Positions 1-6,503 of a DNA stretch of 14,623 nt are shown here, in pieces. This stretch comes from CAJUOR01 sp964596105 (GTDB taxonomy: Bacteria > Bacillota_I > Bacilli_A > Erysipelotrichales > Coprobacillaceae). The notes under the pieces are model-generated. The model did not search any database. It saw nothing but the letters and a program-made list of their open reading frames with translations, and was not told where the DNA came from. The translations under genes were made by a program, and so were the position numbers. Each line of letters opens with the position of its first letter. Positions within the stretch are counted from its first letter, which is position 1. The stretch is taken from NCBI GenBank assembly GCA_964596105.1, contig CAZQRT010000033.1:1-14623 (forward strand). The letters are read 5' to 3'.

Positions 1-98
1 GCCGCGATCTCTTTCTTTAACTCATCGATTTCCTGACTCTGGTTGGAGCATGCTACTAAAAGCAGGGCAGCCAAAAGTAAAAAAATGGTTTTTTTCAA
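1..98 (-). CDS. Lipoprotein, N-terminal fragment (cut by window edge)
   Basis: A TTG-initiated reading frame runs off the left edge; 32 complete codons are visible. The protein begins MKKTIFLLLAALLLVACSN: a Lys-Lys n-region, a hydrophobic core and a lipobox LVAC with the lipidated Cys at residue 17, so it should be exported and anchored to the outer face of the membrane. After the Cys the sequence turns polar (SQEIDELKKEIA) with coiled-coil-like spacing. An in-frame stop lies upstream of the TTG and no better start was seen. No strong Shine-Dalgarno is visible, only a purine-rich GAAAGA stretch. The body is missing, so the function cannot be told. It is divergent from the response regulator at 273. 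Confidence 0.75.
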   Translation of the reverse strand, partial: MKKTIFLLLAALLLVACSNQSQEIDELKKEIA

Positions 99-169
99 GT
101 TTGATCTTTCTTTCTTAATAAATTTTTAATCTTTAAACAATCTTTATAATCAAGAATTTATGAAAATTT

Positions 170-178
170 TGTTATAAT
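170..178 (+). promoter_or_regulatory. Extended -10 promoter of the response regulator
   Basis: TGTTATAAT is a perfect TATAAT preceded by the TGn extension, about 95 bases before the TTG start at 273. No good -35 box is visible, as is usual for extended -10 promoters. Transcription would start near 184, leaving a structured leader. Confidence 0.5.
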
Positions 179-199
179 GAACGGGCCAAAGGAAATTAC

Positions 200-250
200 G
201 GGACCATCGCTTTTTTGGCGATGCTGCGTTGCATTTTTTTGCGGCGCGTT
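200..250 (+). other. Leader with two tandem hairpins with U-rich loops
   Basis: Stem 1 pairs CATCGC (205-210) with GCGATG (218-223) around a TTTTTTG loop. Stem 2 pairs 225-233 with 240-248 (nine pairs, some G-U) around a T6 loop. ATGC (221-224) can alternatively pair with GCAT (231-234), directly followed by a T run, which resembles a weak terminator exclusive with stem 1. No known riboswitch class was recognised. Confidence 0.35.
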
Positions 251-272
251 GATGATTGGAGGATTAGAATAA

Positions 273-980
273 TTGAACAAACTGTTGATTTTGGTGGTGG
301 AGGCCGATGCCGCCATGAAAAGGCACATCACGATGGCCTTAAAATCCCATCACTATCGTCATATCACCGCGGATAACGGGAACAACGCGATTATGGAAAC
401 AGCCAGCTACAATCCGGATGTCTTGATTTTAAACATGGACCTCGCTGATATGAATGGCCTGGATGTCATCGCGAATATCCGCAGCTGGTCGCAGATTCCG
501 ATCATCGTTCTGGGAGCGGAAAAGGATGAACAGACGAAGGTATCCACCCTCGATATGGGGGCGGATGATTTCATCACCATTCCCTTCTCCATGAACGAGT
601 TTCTGGCCCGGTTGCGGGTGATTGAAAGAAGACTCGCCATCCTCAGCGGGCATATCAAAAATGTCCCGGTTTATGAAAACGCTGACCTGCGCATTGATTA
701 TGCCGCGGGATGCGCCTATTTAAATCAGGAAGAACTGCATCTGACCCCGATTGAATTTCGCCTGCTTTGCCTGCTGGCAAAAAATACCGGTAAGGTTTTA
801 ACCCACGCTTATCTGACCCAGCAGGTCTGGGGCGGGCGCTGGGACAACGACATTGCCTCATTGCGGGTTTACATGGCGGCCTTGCGCCGAAAAATCGATA
901 GCGACGCCCATCCCCCTTTGATACAGACCCACGTGGGCGTCGGCTATCGTATGGTGCATATTGATAACAGCGGCGGTTAA
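273..980 (+). CDS. KdpE-like OmpR-family response regulator with degenerate (pseudo) receiver
   Basis: A 235-residue regulator with an N-terminal receiver fold (about 3-118) and a C-terminal winged-helix DNA-binding domain (about 135-230). The C-domain is well conserved and very KdpE-like (LTPIEFRLL, GKVLTHAYL, QVWG, GVGYRM), so it should bind DNA. The receiver aligns with E. coli KdpE at a constant offset of two residues but lacks the phosphorylation machinery: the second acidic-pocket residue is Ala11, the phospho-acceptor Asp is Asn54 (LILNMDLAD), the switch Ser/Thr is Gly81 (VLGA) and the invariant Lys is Ile103 (ITIPF). It is therefore probably phosphorylation-independent. The TTG start is chosen because GGAGG lies ten bases upstream. 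No sensor kinase gene adjoins it, so it looks like an orphan. Its targets are unknown; kdp genes are not in the window. Confidence 0.9.
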   Translation: MNKLLILVVEADAAMKRHITMALKSHHYRHITADNGNNAIMETASYNPDVLILNMDLADMNGLDVIANIRSWSQIPIIVLGAEKDEQTKVSTLDMGADDFITIPFSMNEFLARLRVIERRLAILSGHIKNVPVYENADLRIDYAAGCAYLNQEELHLTPIEFRLLCLLAKNTGKVLTHAYLTQQVWGGRWDNDIASLRVYMAALRRKIDSDAHPPLIQTHVGVGYRMVHIDNSGG

Positions 981-996
981 CACAACCGCGCTTTTT
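969..996 (+). terminator. Rho-independent terminator of the response regulator
   Basis: AGCGGCGGTT (969-978) pairs with AACCGCGCT (984-992) with one bulged G and a five-base loop, followed by TTTTT. The stop codon TAA lies inside the hairpin. The T run is on the plus strand only, so it ends the regulator transcript and not the convergent carrier transcript. Confidence 0.7.
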
Positions 997-1002
997 ATTA
1001 CC

Positions 1003-1908
1003 CTAAAAAATCGTGCCCGCCAACAGATATACCGCCGGCAGCGAGACGATGGACAAAAGCGTGGACAGGCAGACATCCTTCACCGCCTGCTCATAATCCT
1101 GATCATAAAGCTGAGCGAAAATCGCGACATTGCTGCCAACCGGCGTGGCCGCCGCGATGAGCATCGTCATTTTCATGGTCACATCAAGATTAGGAATCAC
1201 AATCAAAACCATGATCGTCAAAAGCGGAATGATCAGAAGCCTTACCATGCTGACAAGCCAGGCCAGCTGACTGGTAAAGACACTCTTCAGCGGCACCTTG
1301 GCCAGATAAGTCCCGAGACTAAACATCGCTAGCGGCGCGTTCAGATTACTGAGATGACCGATGGCGGTCTTCAACAGTTCCGGAACCGGAATCTCTAAAG
1401 AGAAAACAATCAGGCCGATCACCAGGCTGATGATCACAGGATTGCCGGTGAGCTTTTTAAAAGAGATGGCCGCCGGGCTTTTCGTCAGGATAAAGACCCC
1501 GTAAGTCCACTGAAAAAAATTCACGAAAGCGACAAAGCTGGAAACATAGAACACCGCTTCCTCGCCATATAACGCCGCCACAATCGGAATCCCGATAAAA
1601 CCGGCATTGGAAAAAGCCGCCCCGAAATTCTCCACCGGATAATGATGAAAAAACATCATCGCTATCATCATGCTCACAACAAGACAAAGCAAAGCCGCGA
1701 GCATCGAGAAACCCAGCCCGATCCAGCGTTCGCTTGTCCACGGCGTCATAAATGACTGGATGATGACAGCCGGAATGACCACATAAAGCAAAATATTACC
1801 AAGCGCCTGGCTGCCGGATAGTCCCAGCTTGCCGGTTTTCACCAGCAGATAGCCGATCGCCATCAAAAGAAACATCAAACAGATCTGCCGGAAAAGAATC
1901 ACGATCAT
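1003..1908 (-). CDS. AEC-family (auxin efflux carrier-type) transporter
   Basis: A 301-residue, strongly hydrophobic protein with about ten membrane segments in two halves, as in the AEC / Mem_trans family (about 300-320 residues). Family signatures are visible: NAGFIGIPI (101-109), GNPVII (155-160) in the cytoplasmic linker region, and ATPVGSNVAIFAQLY (254-268) near the C-terminal crossover. The start has AGGTGA eight bases upstream, lying across the stop of the preceding HAD gene (ten-base gap), so the genes are an operon with probable translational coupling. Bacterial AEC proteins carry malate, malonate or other organic acids. Position behind a 2-hydroxyacid dehydrogenase makes an organic-acid substrate (lactate, malate or similar) plausible, but this is inference. 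Confidence 0.85.
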   Translation of the reverse strand: MIVILFRQICLMFLLMAIGYLLVKTGKLGLSGSQALGNILLYVVIPAVIIQSFMTPWTSERWIGLGFSMLAALLCLVVSMMIAMMFFHHYPVENFGAAFSNAGFIGIPIVAALYGEEAVFYVSSFVAFVNFFQWTYGVFILTKSPAAISFKKLTGNPVIISLVIGLIVFSLEIPVPELLKTAIGHLSNLNAPLAMFSLGTYLAKVPLKSVFTSQLAWLVSMVRLLIIPLLTIMVLIVIPNLDVTMKMTMLIAAATPVGSNVAIFAQLYDQDYEQAVKDVCLSTLLSIVSLPAVYLLAGTIF

Positions 1909-1918
1909 GCTTTTTCAC

Positions 1919-2734
1919 CTAAATGAGGTTTTCCGCGATCAGTTTCTCCAGATAGACAGCGACCCCGTCCTCATCGTTGGAAAGCGTGTGATCATCCGCC
2001 CGCGCCTTCACCTCCGCCACCGCGTTGGCCATCGCCACCCCGCAGTGACACCACTCGATGAACGACAGATCATTGTAGCCGTCGCCAAAACCGATCGTCT
2101 CTTCCTGTCTGATGTTCAGTTTCTCACAAAGCGCGGCTAAAGACTTGGCCTTGTCCACCCCGGCCGCCATGCATTCGATGAAATAAGGGTCGGAGCGGTA
2201 GATGCTTAAAGTCTTCTCATAAGGAGCCTTGAAATCATCGATAATTTGAGCGACATAGGAAGGCTCCCCGGTCATCAGGACCTTGTTGACGTCAAAATCG
2301 ACAGCCTTTTTAAAATCCTGAACATGATGGATCGGCATCGTCGTCGTATAAGACTCAAGCTGAATCCAGTGGTCGCCGATATCCTGCGTGATGATCCTTT
2401 CCGCGTCATAAGTCAGCGGGGAAAGCCCGAAAGCCTTGCCGCGGTCAAAAAGCTCATGAGCGGTACTGGCGGGGATGGTCACTTCATACTCCACCTCGCC
2501 GCTGTGGTAATTGACCACTTTGGCGCCGTTAAAGGAAAGCAGATAGCCGCCGTAATCCTCGAAGTCTAAAGCGTGCGCGATCTGATATAAGCCCGGGGTC
2601 GGGCGGCCGCTGGCTAAGAGAATGGAGACTCCCTTCCTGCCCAAAGCGGATAAAACCTTTTGGGTACGGTCAGTCAGCTCCTTTTTCGAGTTAGTCAGCG
2701 TGCCGTCCAGATCCAGCGCGATTAAACGATACAT
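1919..2734 (-). CDS. HAD-superfamily Cof-type sugar-phosphate phosphatase
   Basis: A 271-residue cytoplasmic Mg-dependent phosphatase of the Cof/YidA type (HAD subfamily IIB). All HAD motifs are present: motif I DLDGTL with nucleophile Asp8 and acid/base Asp10, motif II Ser in LLASGRP (about 42), motif III Lys in GVDKAKS (about 194), and motif IV GFGDGYND (about 215-222). The region between motifs II and III is the C2B cap. The likely substrates are sugar phosphates or similar small phosphoesters; the exact one cannot be told. Its ATG directly follows the TAA of the HPr-LDH gene with no base between and only a weak ribosome site, so translation is probably coupled. Confidence 0.9.
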   Translation of the reverse strand: MYRLIALDLDGTLTNSKKELTDRTQKVLSALGRKGVSILLASGRPTPGLYQIAHALDFEDYGGYLLSFNGAKVVNYHSGEVEYEVTIPASTAHELFDRGKAFGLSPLTYDAERIITQDIGDHWIQLESYTTTMPIHHVQDFKKAVDFDVNKVLMTGEPSYVAQIIDDFKAPYEKTLSIYRSDPYFIECMAAGVDKAKSLAALCEKLNIRQEETIGFGDGYNDLSFIEWCHCGVAMANAVAEVKARADDHTLSNDEDGVAVYLEKLIAENLI

Positions 2735-4027
2735 TTAAGCTTTAACTTCGGCGTTGCCGTAGTCGTTGCCTTCGTTAAAGTTGCGGGCATTTTCCATCGT
2801 CGTGACCGCGATACCCTGCAGCGCCTCACGGGTAAAGAAAGCCTGGTGGCTCGTTAAAACAACCTGCGGGAACATCGTCAGACGCGCCGTGATATCATCC
2901 GTCAGCGGTTCATCAGAGCGGTCGGTGTAGACATTCGGATCCTCGCCTTCATACACGTCCAGCGCTACGGCGTGGAACTTGCCGTGCTTCAAAGCGTCGA
3001 TCAAAGCCTCGTTATCAATTAAAGGTCCGCGGGCGGTATTGACAAGCATCGCCGTGTCCTTCATGAGCGCGATCGATTCCGCGTTGATGATGTGGGTAGT
3101 TTCCGGGAACAGCGGAGCATGCAAAGAAATTAAGTCAGCGCGGCGGAAAAGCTCCTCTTTTTCCACATACGTCAACAGTCCGGACTCTTCGTAAGCCTTG
3201 TTCGGATAAGCGTCCCAGCCTAATACGGTCATGCCGTAGCCTTTGCAGATATTGGCCATGCAGATGCCGATCCGGCCGGTGCCGATGATGCCGGCTACCT
3301 TGTTATGAAGATCGACGCCTAACAGGCCGCTCAAAGCGAAGTTGTTGTCCTTAACCTTGCTGTAGGCGCGGTGCAGACGGCGGTTCGCTTCCTGGAGAAT
3401 CGCCATGGCATGTTCAGCGACCGCGTAAGGGGAATAAGCCGGTACGCGCAATACGGTGATGCCGCACTCCTTGGCCATCTTCAGATCAACATTGTTGAAG
3501 CCGGCGCAGCGCATCAGGATTAAACGCACGCCGCCCTCATGCAGCGTTTTCACAACCGGAGCGGAAATATCGTCATTGACGAAAGCGCAAACCGCGTCGT
3601 ATCCGCGCGCCAGGTTGGCCGTTTCAATACCCAGATTGGAATCAAAATAATGGATCTCGGAATTGTAAGTTCCCTCGCCCTTGTCCTTCGTTAATTCACT
3701 GAAGAACGTGCGGTCATAATCCTTGGTGCCAAAGAAAGCGATCTTTAAGAGCTTAGTCTTTTTGTGCTCTTCGAATTCTTTATGCAGGACCTCTAAAATG
3801 GCCTTCTCGGCTTCTTCCTCATCCTCGCCGTCGATCGTGATGTTTAAGGTATCGCCCTGTTTAACGCCCATGGCGAGAATCTGTAAAACGTTTCCGCCAT
3901 CAGCCGTCGCGTCTTTGCAGGAATGGGTGATCTGGCTTTTAAAGTTCACGCAGCACTGCGCGAGTAATGCCGCCGGCCGGGCGTGGACACCCAGGGGATT
4001 GGTGACAACATAACTAATTGTTTTCAT
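2735..4027 (-). CDS. HPr domain fused to D-lactate dehydrogenase (2-hydroxyacid dehydrogenase)
   Basis: A 430-residue two-domain protein. Residues 1-85 are a PTS phosphocarrier HPr domain: NPLGVHARPAALLAQ carries His15 and Arg17 at the canonical numbers, and MGVKQGDTL and EEAEKAILEVL fit the second half. The Firmicute regulatory Ser46 is Asn46. After a short charged linker (about 85-94), residues 95-430 are a complete NAD-dependent D-LDH: it opens KIAFFGTKDYDRTFF, has GTGRIG (249-254), Asp272 ending the NAD-selective strand, and catalytic Arg333, Glu362 and His394 with exactly the spacing of the Lactobacillus enzyme. It should interconvert pyruvate and D-lactate with NADH; the HPr part could accept phosphate from Enzyme I. 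The start at 4027 is chosen because AGGAGGT (4036-4042) lies eight bases upstream; an in-frame ATG at 4045 overlaps that site. First gene of an operon with the HAD phosphatase and AEC carrier. Confidence 0.92.
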   Translation of the reverse strand: MKTISYVVTNPLGVHARPAALLAQCCVNFKSQITHSCKDATADGGNVLQILAMGVKQGDTLNITIDGEDEEEAEKAILEVLHKEFEEHKKTKLLKIAFFGTKDYDRTFFSELTKDKGEGTYNSEIHYFDSNLGIETANLARGYDAVCAFVNDDISAPVVKTLHEGGVRLILMRCAGFNNVDLKMAKECGITVLRVPAYSPYAVAEHAMAILQEANRRLHRAYSKVKDNNFALSGLLGVDLHNKVAGIIGTGRIGICMANICKGYGMTVLGWDAYPNKAYEESGLLTYVEKEELFRRADLISLHAPLFPETTHIINAESIALMKDTAMLVNTARGPLIDNEALIDALKHGKFHAVALDVYEGEDPNVYTDRSDEPLTDDITARLTMFPQVVLTSHQAFFTREALQGIAVTTMENARNFNEGNDYGNAEVKA

Positions 4028-4060
4028 TTTAATGTACCTCCTCATACTTTTTACAGGATT

Positions 4061-4069
4061 ATTGTATCA
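4061..4069 (-). promoter_or_regulatory. Extended -10 promoter of the HPr-LDH operon
   Basis: On the minus strand TGATACAAT gives a TACAAT -10 with a TGn extension, about 34 bases before the start codon at 4027. The -35 region (around 4084-4090) is weak. The resulting leader is only about 27 bases and holds little but the ribosome site. Confidence 0.5.
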
Positions 4070-4126
4070 TCATCAACATAAAATTAAAACCGCTTTCGCA
4101 AAAACTTCTTCCCCTTTCCTTTCGTT

Positions 4127-4154
4127 AGGTTTAAAATGAACCATATAAAGGGGG
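4127..4154 (+). promoter_or_regulatory. -10 box and leader of the lactate permease gene
   Basis: GTTTAAAAT (-10 TAAAAT at 4132-4137) is followed by GAACCATATAAAGGGGG, whose last part is the ribosome site (4148-4155). The same arrangement, GTTTAGAAT then GAAACCATATAAGGAGG, stands before the peptidase gene at 6467-6493. This shared layout places the ATG at 4136 inside the -10 region and supports the later start at 4163. The -35 is not clear. Confidence 0.45.
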
Positions 4155-4162
4155 TTTTAGGG

Positions 4163-5707
4163 ATGCTGTTTGTCAATTTTGTCCTGGGTCTGTTACCGAT
4201 TATCTGGCTGGTTCTGGCGTTAACCGTTTTGAAGTGGCCGGGGTACAAAGCCAGTTTTTTTGCTTTAATCATCGCTTGTGTCGAGGCGGTTGTCTGCTTC
4301 CGTTTTTCCGTGCTGGATACCCTGACCTCGGTGGTAGAGGGCTTCGCTTTTGCCCTGTGGCCGATTGTCATCGTCATTCTGGCGGCGGTGTTCACGTATA
4401 ACTTGTGCCTGCACACCCATGCCATGGATAAGATTAAACAGTTGTTAACGAGTGTTTCCAAAGATAAGAGAGTCCTGGCGGTCTTAATCGGCTGGTGCTT
4501 TGGCGGTTTCATGGAAGGCATGGCCGGATTCGGTACCGCCGTCGCCATTCCCGCCGGCATGCTGTGGGGGCTGGGCTTTGATCCGCTGACGGCCTGCCTG
4601 GTCTGCCTGGTAGCTAATGCCACCCCGACCCCGTTTGGCTCGATCGGCATTCCGACGGTGACCCTCGCCACCAATCTCGGGCTGGAAAACAACCTCATCA
4701 GTTTCACCACCGTCTTGATCATGTCGGTGTTAATTCTGATCACGCCGTTTGTCATGGTCTTTATCGTCGGGCGGGGATTTAAAGCCTTTAAAGGGCTGGT
4801 GCCGTTTTTACTGGCGAGCGGGCTTTCTTTCCTGCTTCCGGAAATGCTTGTCGCTTATTTTGTCGGCGCGGAACTGGCCGGTGTCGCCGGCGCGGTCGGC
4901 AGCCTGCTTGTGACGATCCTGATGGCGATGCGGCTGAAAAAGACCGATCCAGAGTATGAGCTGGATATCCCGGAAGGGTCTAAATTAAAACTGGGGGAGA
5001 CCTTAAGAGCGCTGTCGCCGTTTATTTTGATCTTTATCGTGCTGCTCTCCACTTCCAATTTGGTTCCGCCAATTCATGACGCCCTGTCGTCGATATCTTC
5101 CAGCGTGAAAATCTCCACGTATGAAAATGCCGGGATGACCAGTTTTGCCTGGATCAACACCCCGGGAGTTCTGATCTTTATCTGCGCGATCATCGGCGGG
5201 TTTATTCAGGGCGCCCATATCGACGAGATGGGGACGGTTTTGAAAAACACCGTGGCGCAGATGATGTTTACGATTTTCACGATGTGCTTTATTTTAGGAA
5301 CGGCCCGCGTCATGCAGTATTCCGGCATGATCAGCGCGGTCGCCGCCCTGTTCGCGATTTTTGGCAGCTTCTATCCTTTTGTGGCGCCGCTGCTTGGCGC
5401 GCTGGGCACGTTCGTGACCGGTTCGGGAACCAGCTCGAGCGCCTTGTTTGGCTCGGTGCAGTATTCGACCGCGCAGGCGATCGGGGCCAACCCATACTGG
5501 CTGGCGGCCGCGAACAGCCTGGGTGTCGCGACCGGAAAAATGCTCGCGCCGCAAAGCATCGCGATCGGTCTGGTGGCAGTCAAGAAAGAAGGCAGCGACG
5601 GCGAGCTTTTGAAGATGGTCGTGCCTTACGCGATTTTGTTTATCGTTATCAGTTCCCTGGTATGTTATTTCGGACAGGGTTTGTTTAATCAGTTAGGAGT
5701 TGTATAA
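4163..5707 (+). CDS. lctP: L-lactate permease family transporter (LctP/LldP)
   Basis: A 514-residue membrane protein with about a dozen or more hydrophobic segments, of the lactate permease family, which moves lactate (and often glycolate) with protons. Family signatures are clear: GGFMEGMAGFGTAVAIPAG (about 114-132), NATPTPFGSIG (about 152-162), and a C-terminal block with TGSGTSSSALFGSVQ and TGKMLAPQSIAIG. The ATG at 4163 is chosen because AAAGGGGG lies eight bases upstream; an in-frame ATG at 4136 would add nine residues, but it falls in the probable -10 box. It is divergent from the HPr-LDH gene with a short shared intergenic region, so the two may be controlled together. It overlaps nothing but leaves only one base before the PrsW-like gene. 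Direction of transport in vivo cannot be told. Confidence 0.9.
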   Translation: MLFVNFVLGLLPIIWLVLALTVLKWPGYKASFFALIIACVEAVVCFRFSVLDTLTSVVEGFAFALWPIVIVILAAVFTYNLCLHTHAMDKIKQLLTSVSKDKRVLAVLIGWCFGGFMEGMAGFGTAVAIPAGMLWGLGFDPLTACLVCLVANATPTPFGSIGIPTVTLATNLGLENNLISFTTVLIMSVLILITPFVMVFIVGRGFKAFKGLVPFLLASGLSFLLPEMLVAYFVGAELAGVAGAVGSLLVTILMAMRLKKTDPEYELDIPEGSKLKLGETLRALSPFILIFIVLLSTSNLVPPIHDALSSISSSVKISTYENAGMTSFAWINTPGVLIFICAIIGGFIQGAHIDEMGTVLKNTVAQMMFTIFTMCFILGTARVMQYSGMISAVAALFAIFGSFYPFVAPLLGALGTFVTGSGTSSSALFGSVQYSTAQAIGANPYWLAAANSLGVATGKMLAPQSIAIGLVAVKKEGSDGELLKMVVPYAILFIVISSLVCYFGQGLFNQLGVV

Positions 5708-5708
5708 T

Positions 5709-6437
5709 ATGTTCTTTTTCGCACCGTTCTTTTCCTATCCGCTCGTGCAGTTCATGCTGATCCTGATCTTCGCGGCCATCCTGCCGGCTTTGCTTCTCAT
5801 GCGTTATGTGTACCGGCTGGACAAAGTGGAGAAGGAACCGCGCTATCTCTTGTTGTCACTTTTGTGGCAGGGGGTCCTGGCGGCGCTGGTCGCGATCGTC
5901 CTGGAGTTCATCCTGCAGACGATTTTAGGGCTCGTCATAGATCCCGATGATGATCTGTATGTTTACATCATGGCGTTTGTGTGCGTCGCGATGGTCGAGG
6001 AAGGCTGCAAGCTGTTCTTCCTTTACCGGCGCACCTGGAATGATCCGAACTTTAATTTCCGCTTTGACGGCATCGTCTACGCCTGCTTTGTTTCGCTTGG
6101 TTTCGCGGCTTTTGAAAATGTCAAATATGTGTTAAGTTACGGGCTGTCGGTCGCTTTGCCGCGGGCGCTGTTGGCGGTGCCGGCGCATTTCGGCTTTGCC
6201 GTGATCATGGGTTATTTCTACGCCCGCGCCCGGCTCAATTACGGCTGGACGAAAAACTGGTGGTGGAATCTCGTTTTCGCCTATGTCTGCCCGGTTATTC
6301 TGCACGGCATCTACGATACCTGCTGCATGCTCAATTCGAGCGGGGCGACGGCTTTCTTTGTGGTCTTTGTGATCGTGATGTATATTTTCATCTGGCAGTT
6401 CTTGAAACACGAGTCGCAGCATGACGAATTTATTTAG
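5709..6437 (+). CDS. PrsW-family intramembrane metalloprotease
   Basis: A 242-residue integral membrane protein with about seven or eight hydrophobic segments and the hallmarks of the PrsW / CPBP-related proteases: EEGCK (Glu97-Glu98-x-x-Lys101) in one membrane helix, FENVKY with Glu136, a buried His160 (PAHFGF), and HGIYD with His199 and Asp203. These polar residues in membrane helices should bind a catalytic metal. In Bacillus subtilis PrsW performs site-1 cleavage of the anti-sigma factor RsiW; the substrate here is unknown and no anti-sigma gene is near. The ATG at 5709 is chosen because AGGAG (5695-5699) lies nine bases upstream; a TTG at 5700 would abut that site. It starts one base after the permease stop, so the two are co-transcribed and coupled. 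Confidence 0.88.
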   Translation: MFFFAPFFSYPLVQFMLILIFAAILPALLLMRYVYRLDKVEKEPRYLLLSLLWQGVLAALVAIVLEFILQTILGLVIDPDDDLYVYIMAFVCVAMVEEGCKLFFLYRRTWNDPNFNFRFDGIVYACFVSLGFAAFENVKYVLSYGLSVALPRALLAVPAHFGFAVIMGYFYARARLNYGWTKNWWWNLVFAYVCPVILHGIYDTCCMLNSSGATAFFVVFVIVMYIFIWQFLKHESQHDEFI

Positions 6438-6446
6438 CTGTGTCCA

Positions 6447-6475
6447 TTGATTTTCTTGAGTGGCAAGTTTAGAAT
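6447..6475 (+). promoter_or_regulatory. Sigma-A type promoter of the peptidase gene
   Basis: TTGATT (6447-6452), a 17-base spacer and TAGAAT (6470-6475) match the housekeeping consensus with few mismatches. Transcription should start near 6482, giving a leader of about 20 bases that holds the AAGGAGG ribosome site. Confidence 0.65.
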
Positions 6476-6503
6476 TGAAACCATATAAGGAGGATTTGAC
6501 GAA

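Noticed and set aside
205..258. Fluoride-type riboswitch (GGCGATG ... TTGATGATTGG resembles parts of the class)
   Set aside because: The conserved stem after GGCGATG and the CTCCT-type 3' segment are missing, and the gene downstream is a regulator, not a fluoride exporter.
961..1332. Plus-strand frame at 961-1332 downstream of the response regulator
   Set aside because: It overlaps the regulator terminator and the well-supported AEC carrier gene on the other strand and is rich in Arg/His/Asn with no ribosome site.
4028..4045. Upstream ATG for the HPr-LDH protein
   Set aside because: It overlaps the AGGAGGT ribosome site; starting at 4027 also puts the active His at position 15 and the regulatory site at 46, as in all HPr proteins.
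4085..4110. Catabolite-response (cre) operator between the LDH and permease genes
   Set aside because: TGCGAAAGCGGTTTTA on the minus strand resembles a cre half, but the spacing of the CG core does not match the consensus.
4136..4162. Earlier ATG as the permease start
   Set aside because: It lies in a probable -10 box and has only a weak AGGT upstream; the AAAGGGGG site fits the ATG at 4163 and the same layout precedes the peptidase gene.
5284..5688. Long second-frame and minus-strand reading frames inside the permease gene
   Set aside because: They are by-products of GC-rich codons; no ribosome sites and no family resemblance, while the permease frame is well conserved.
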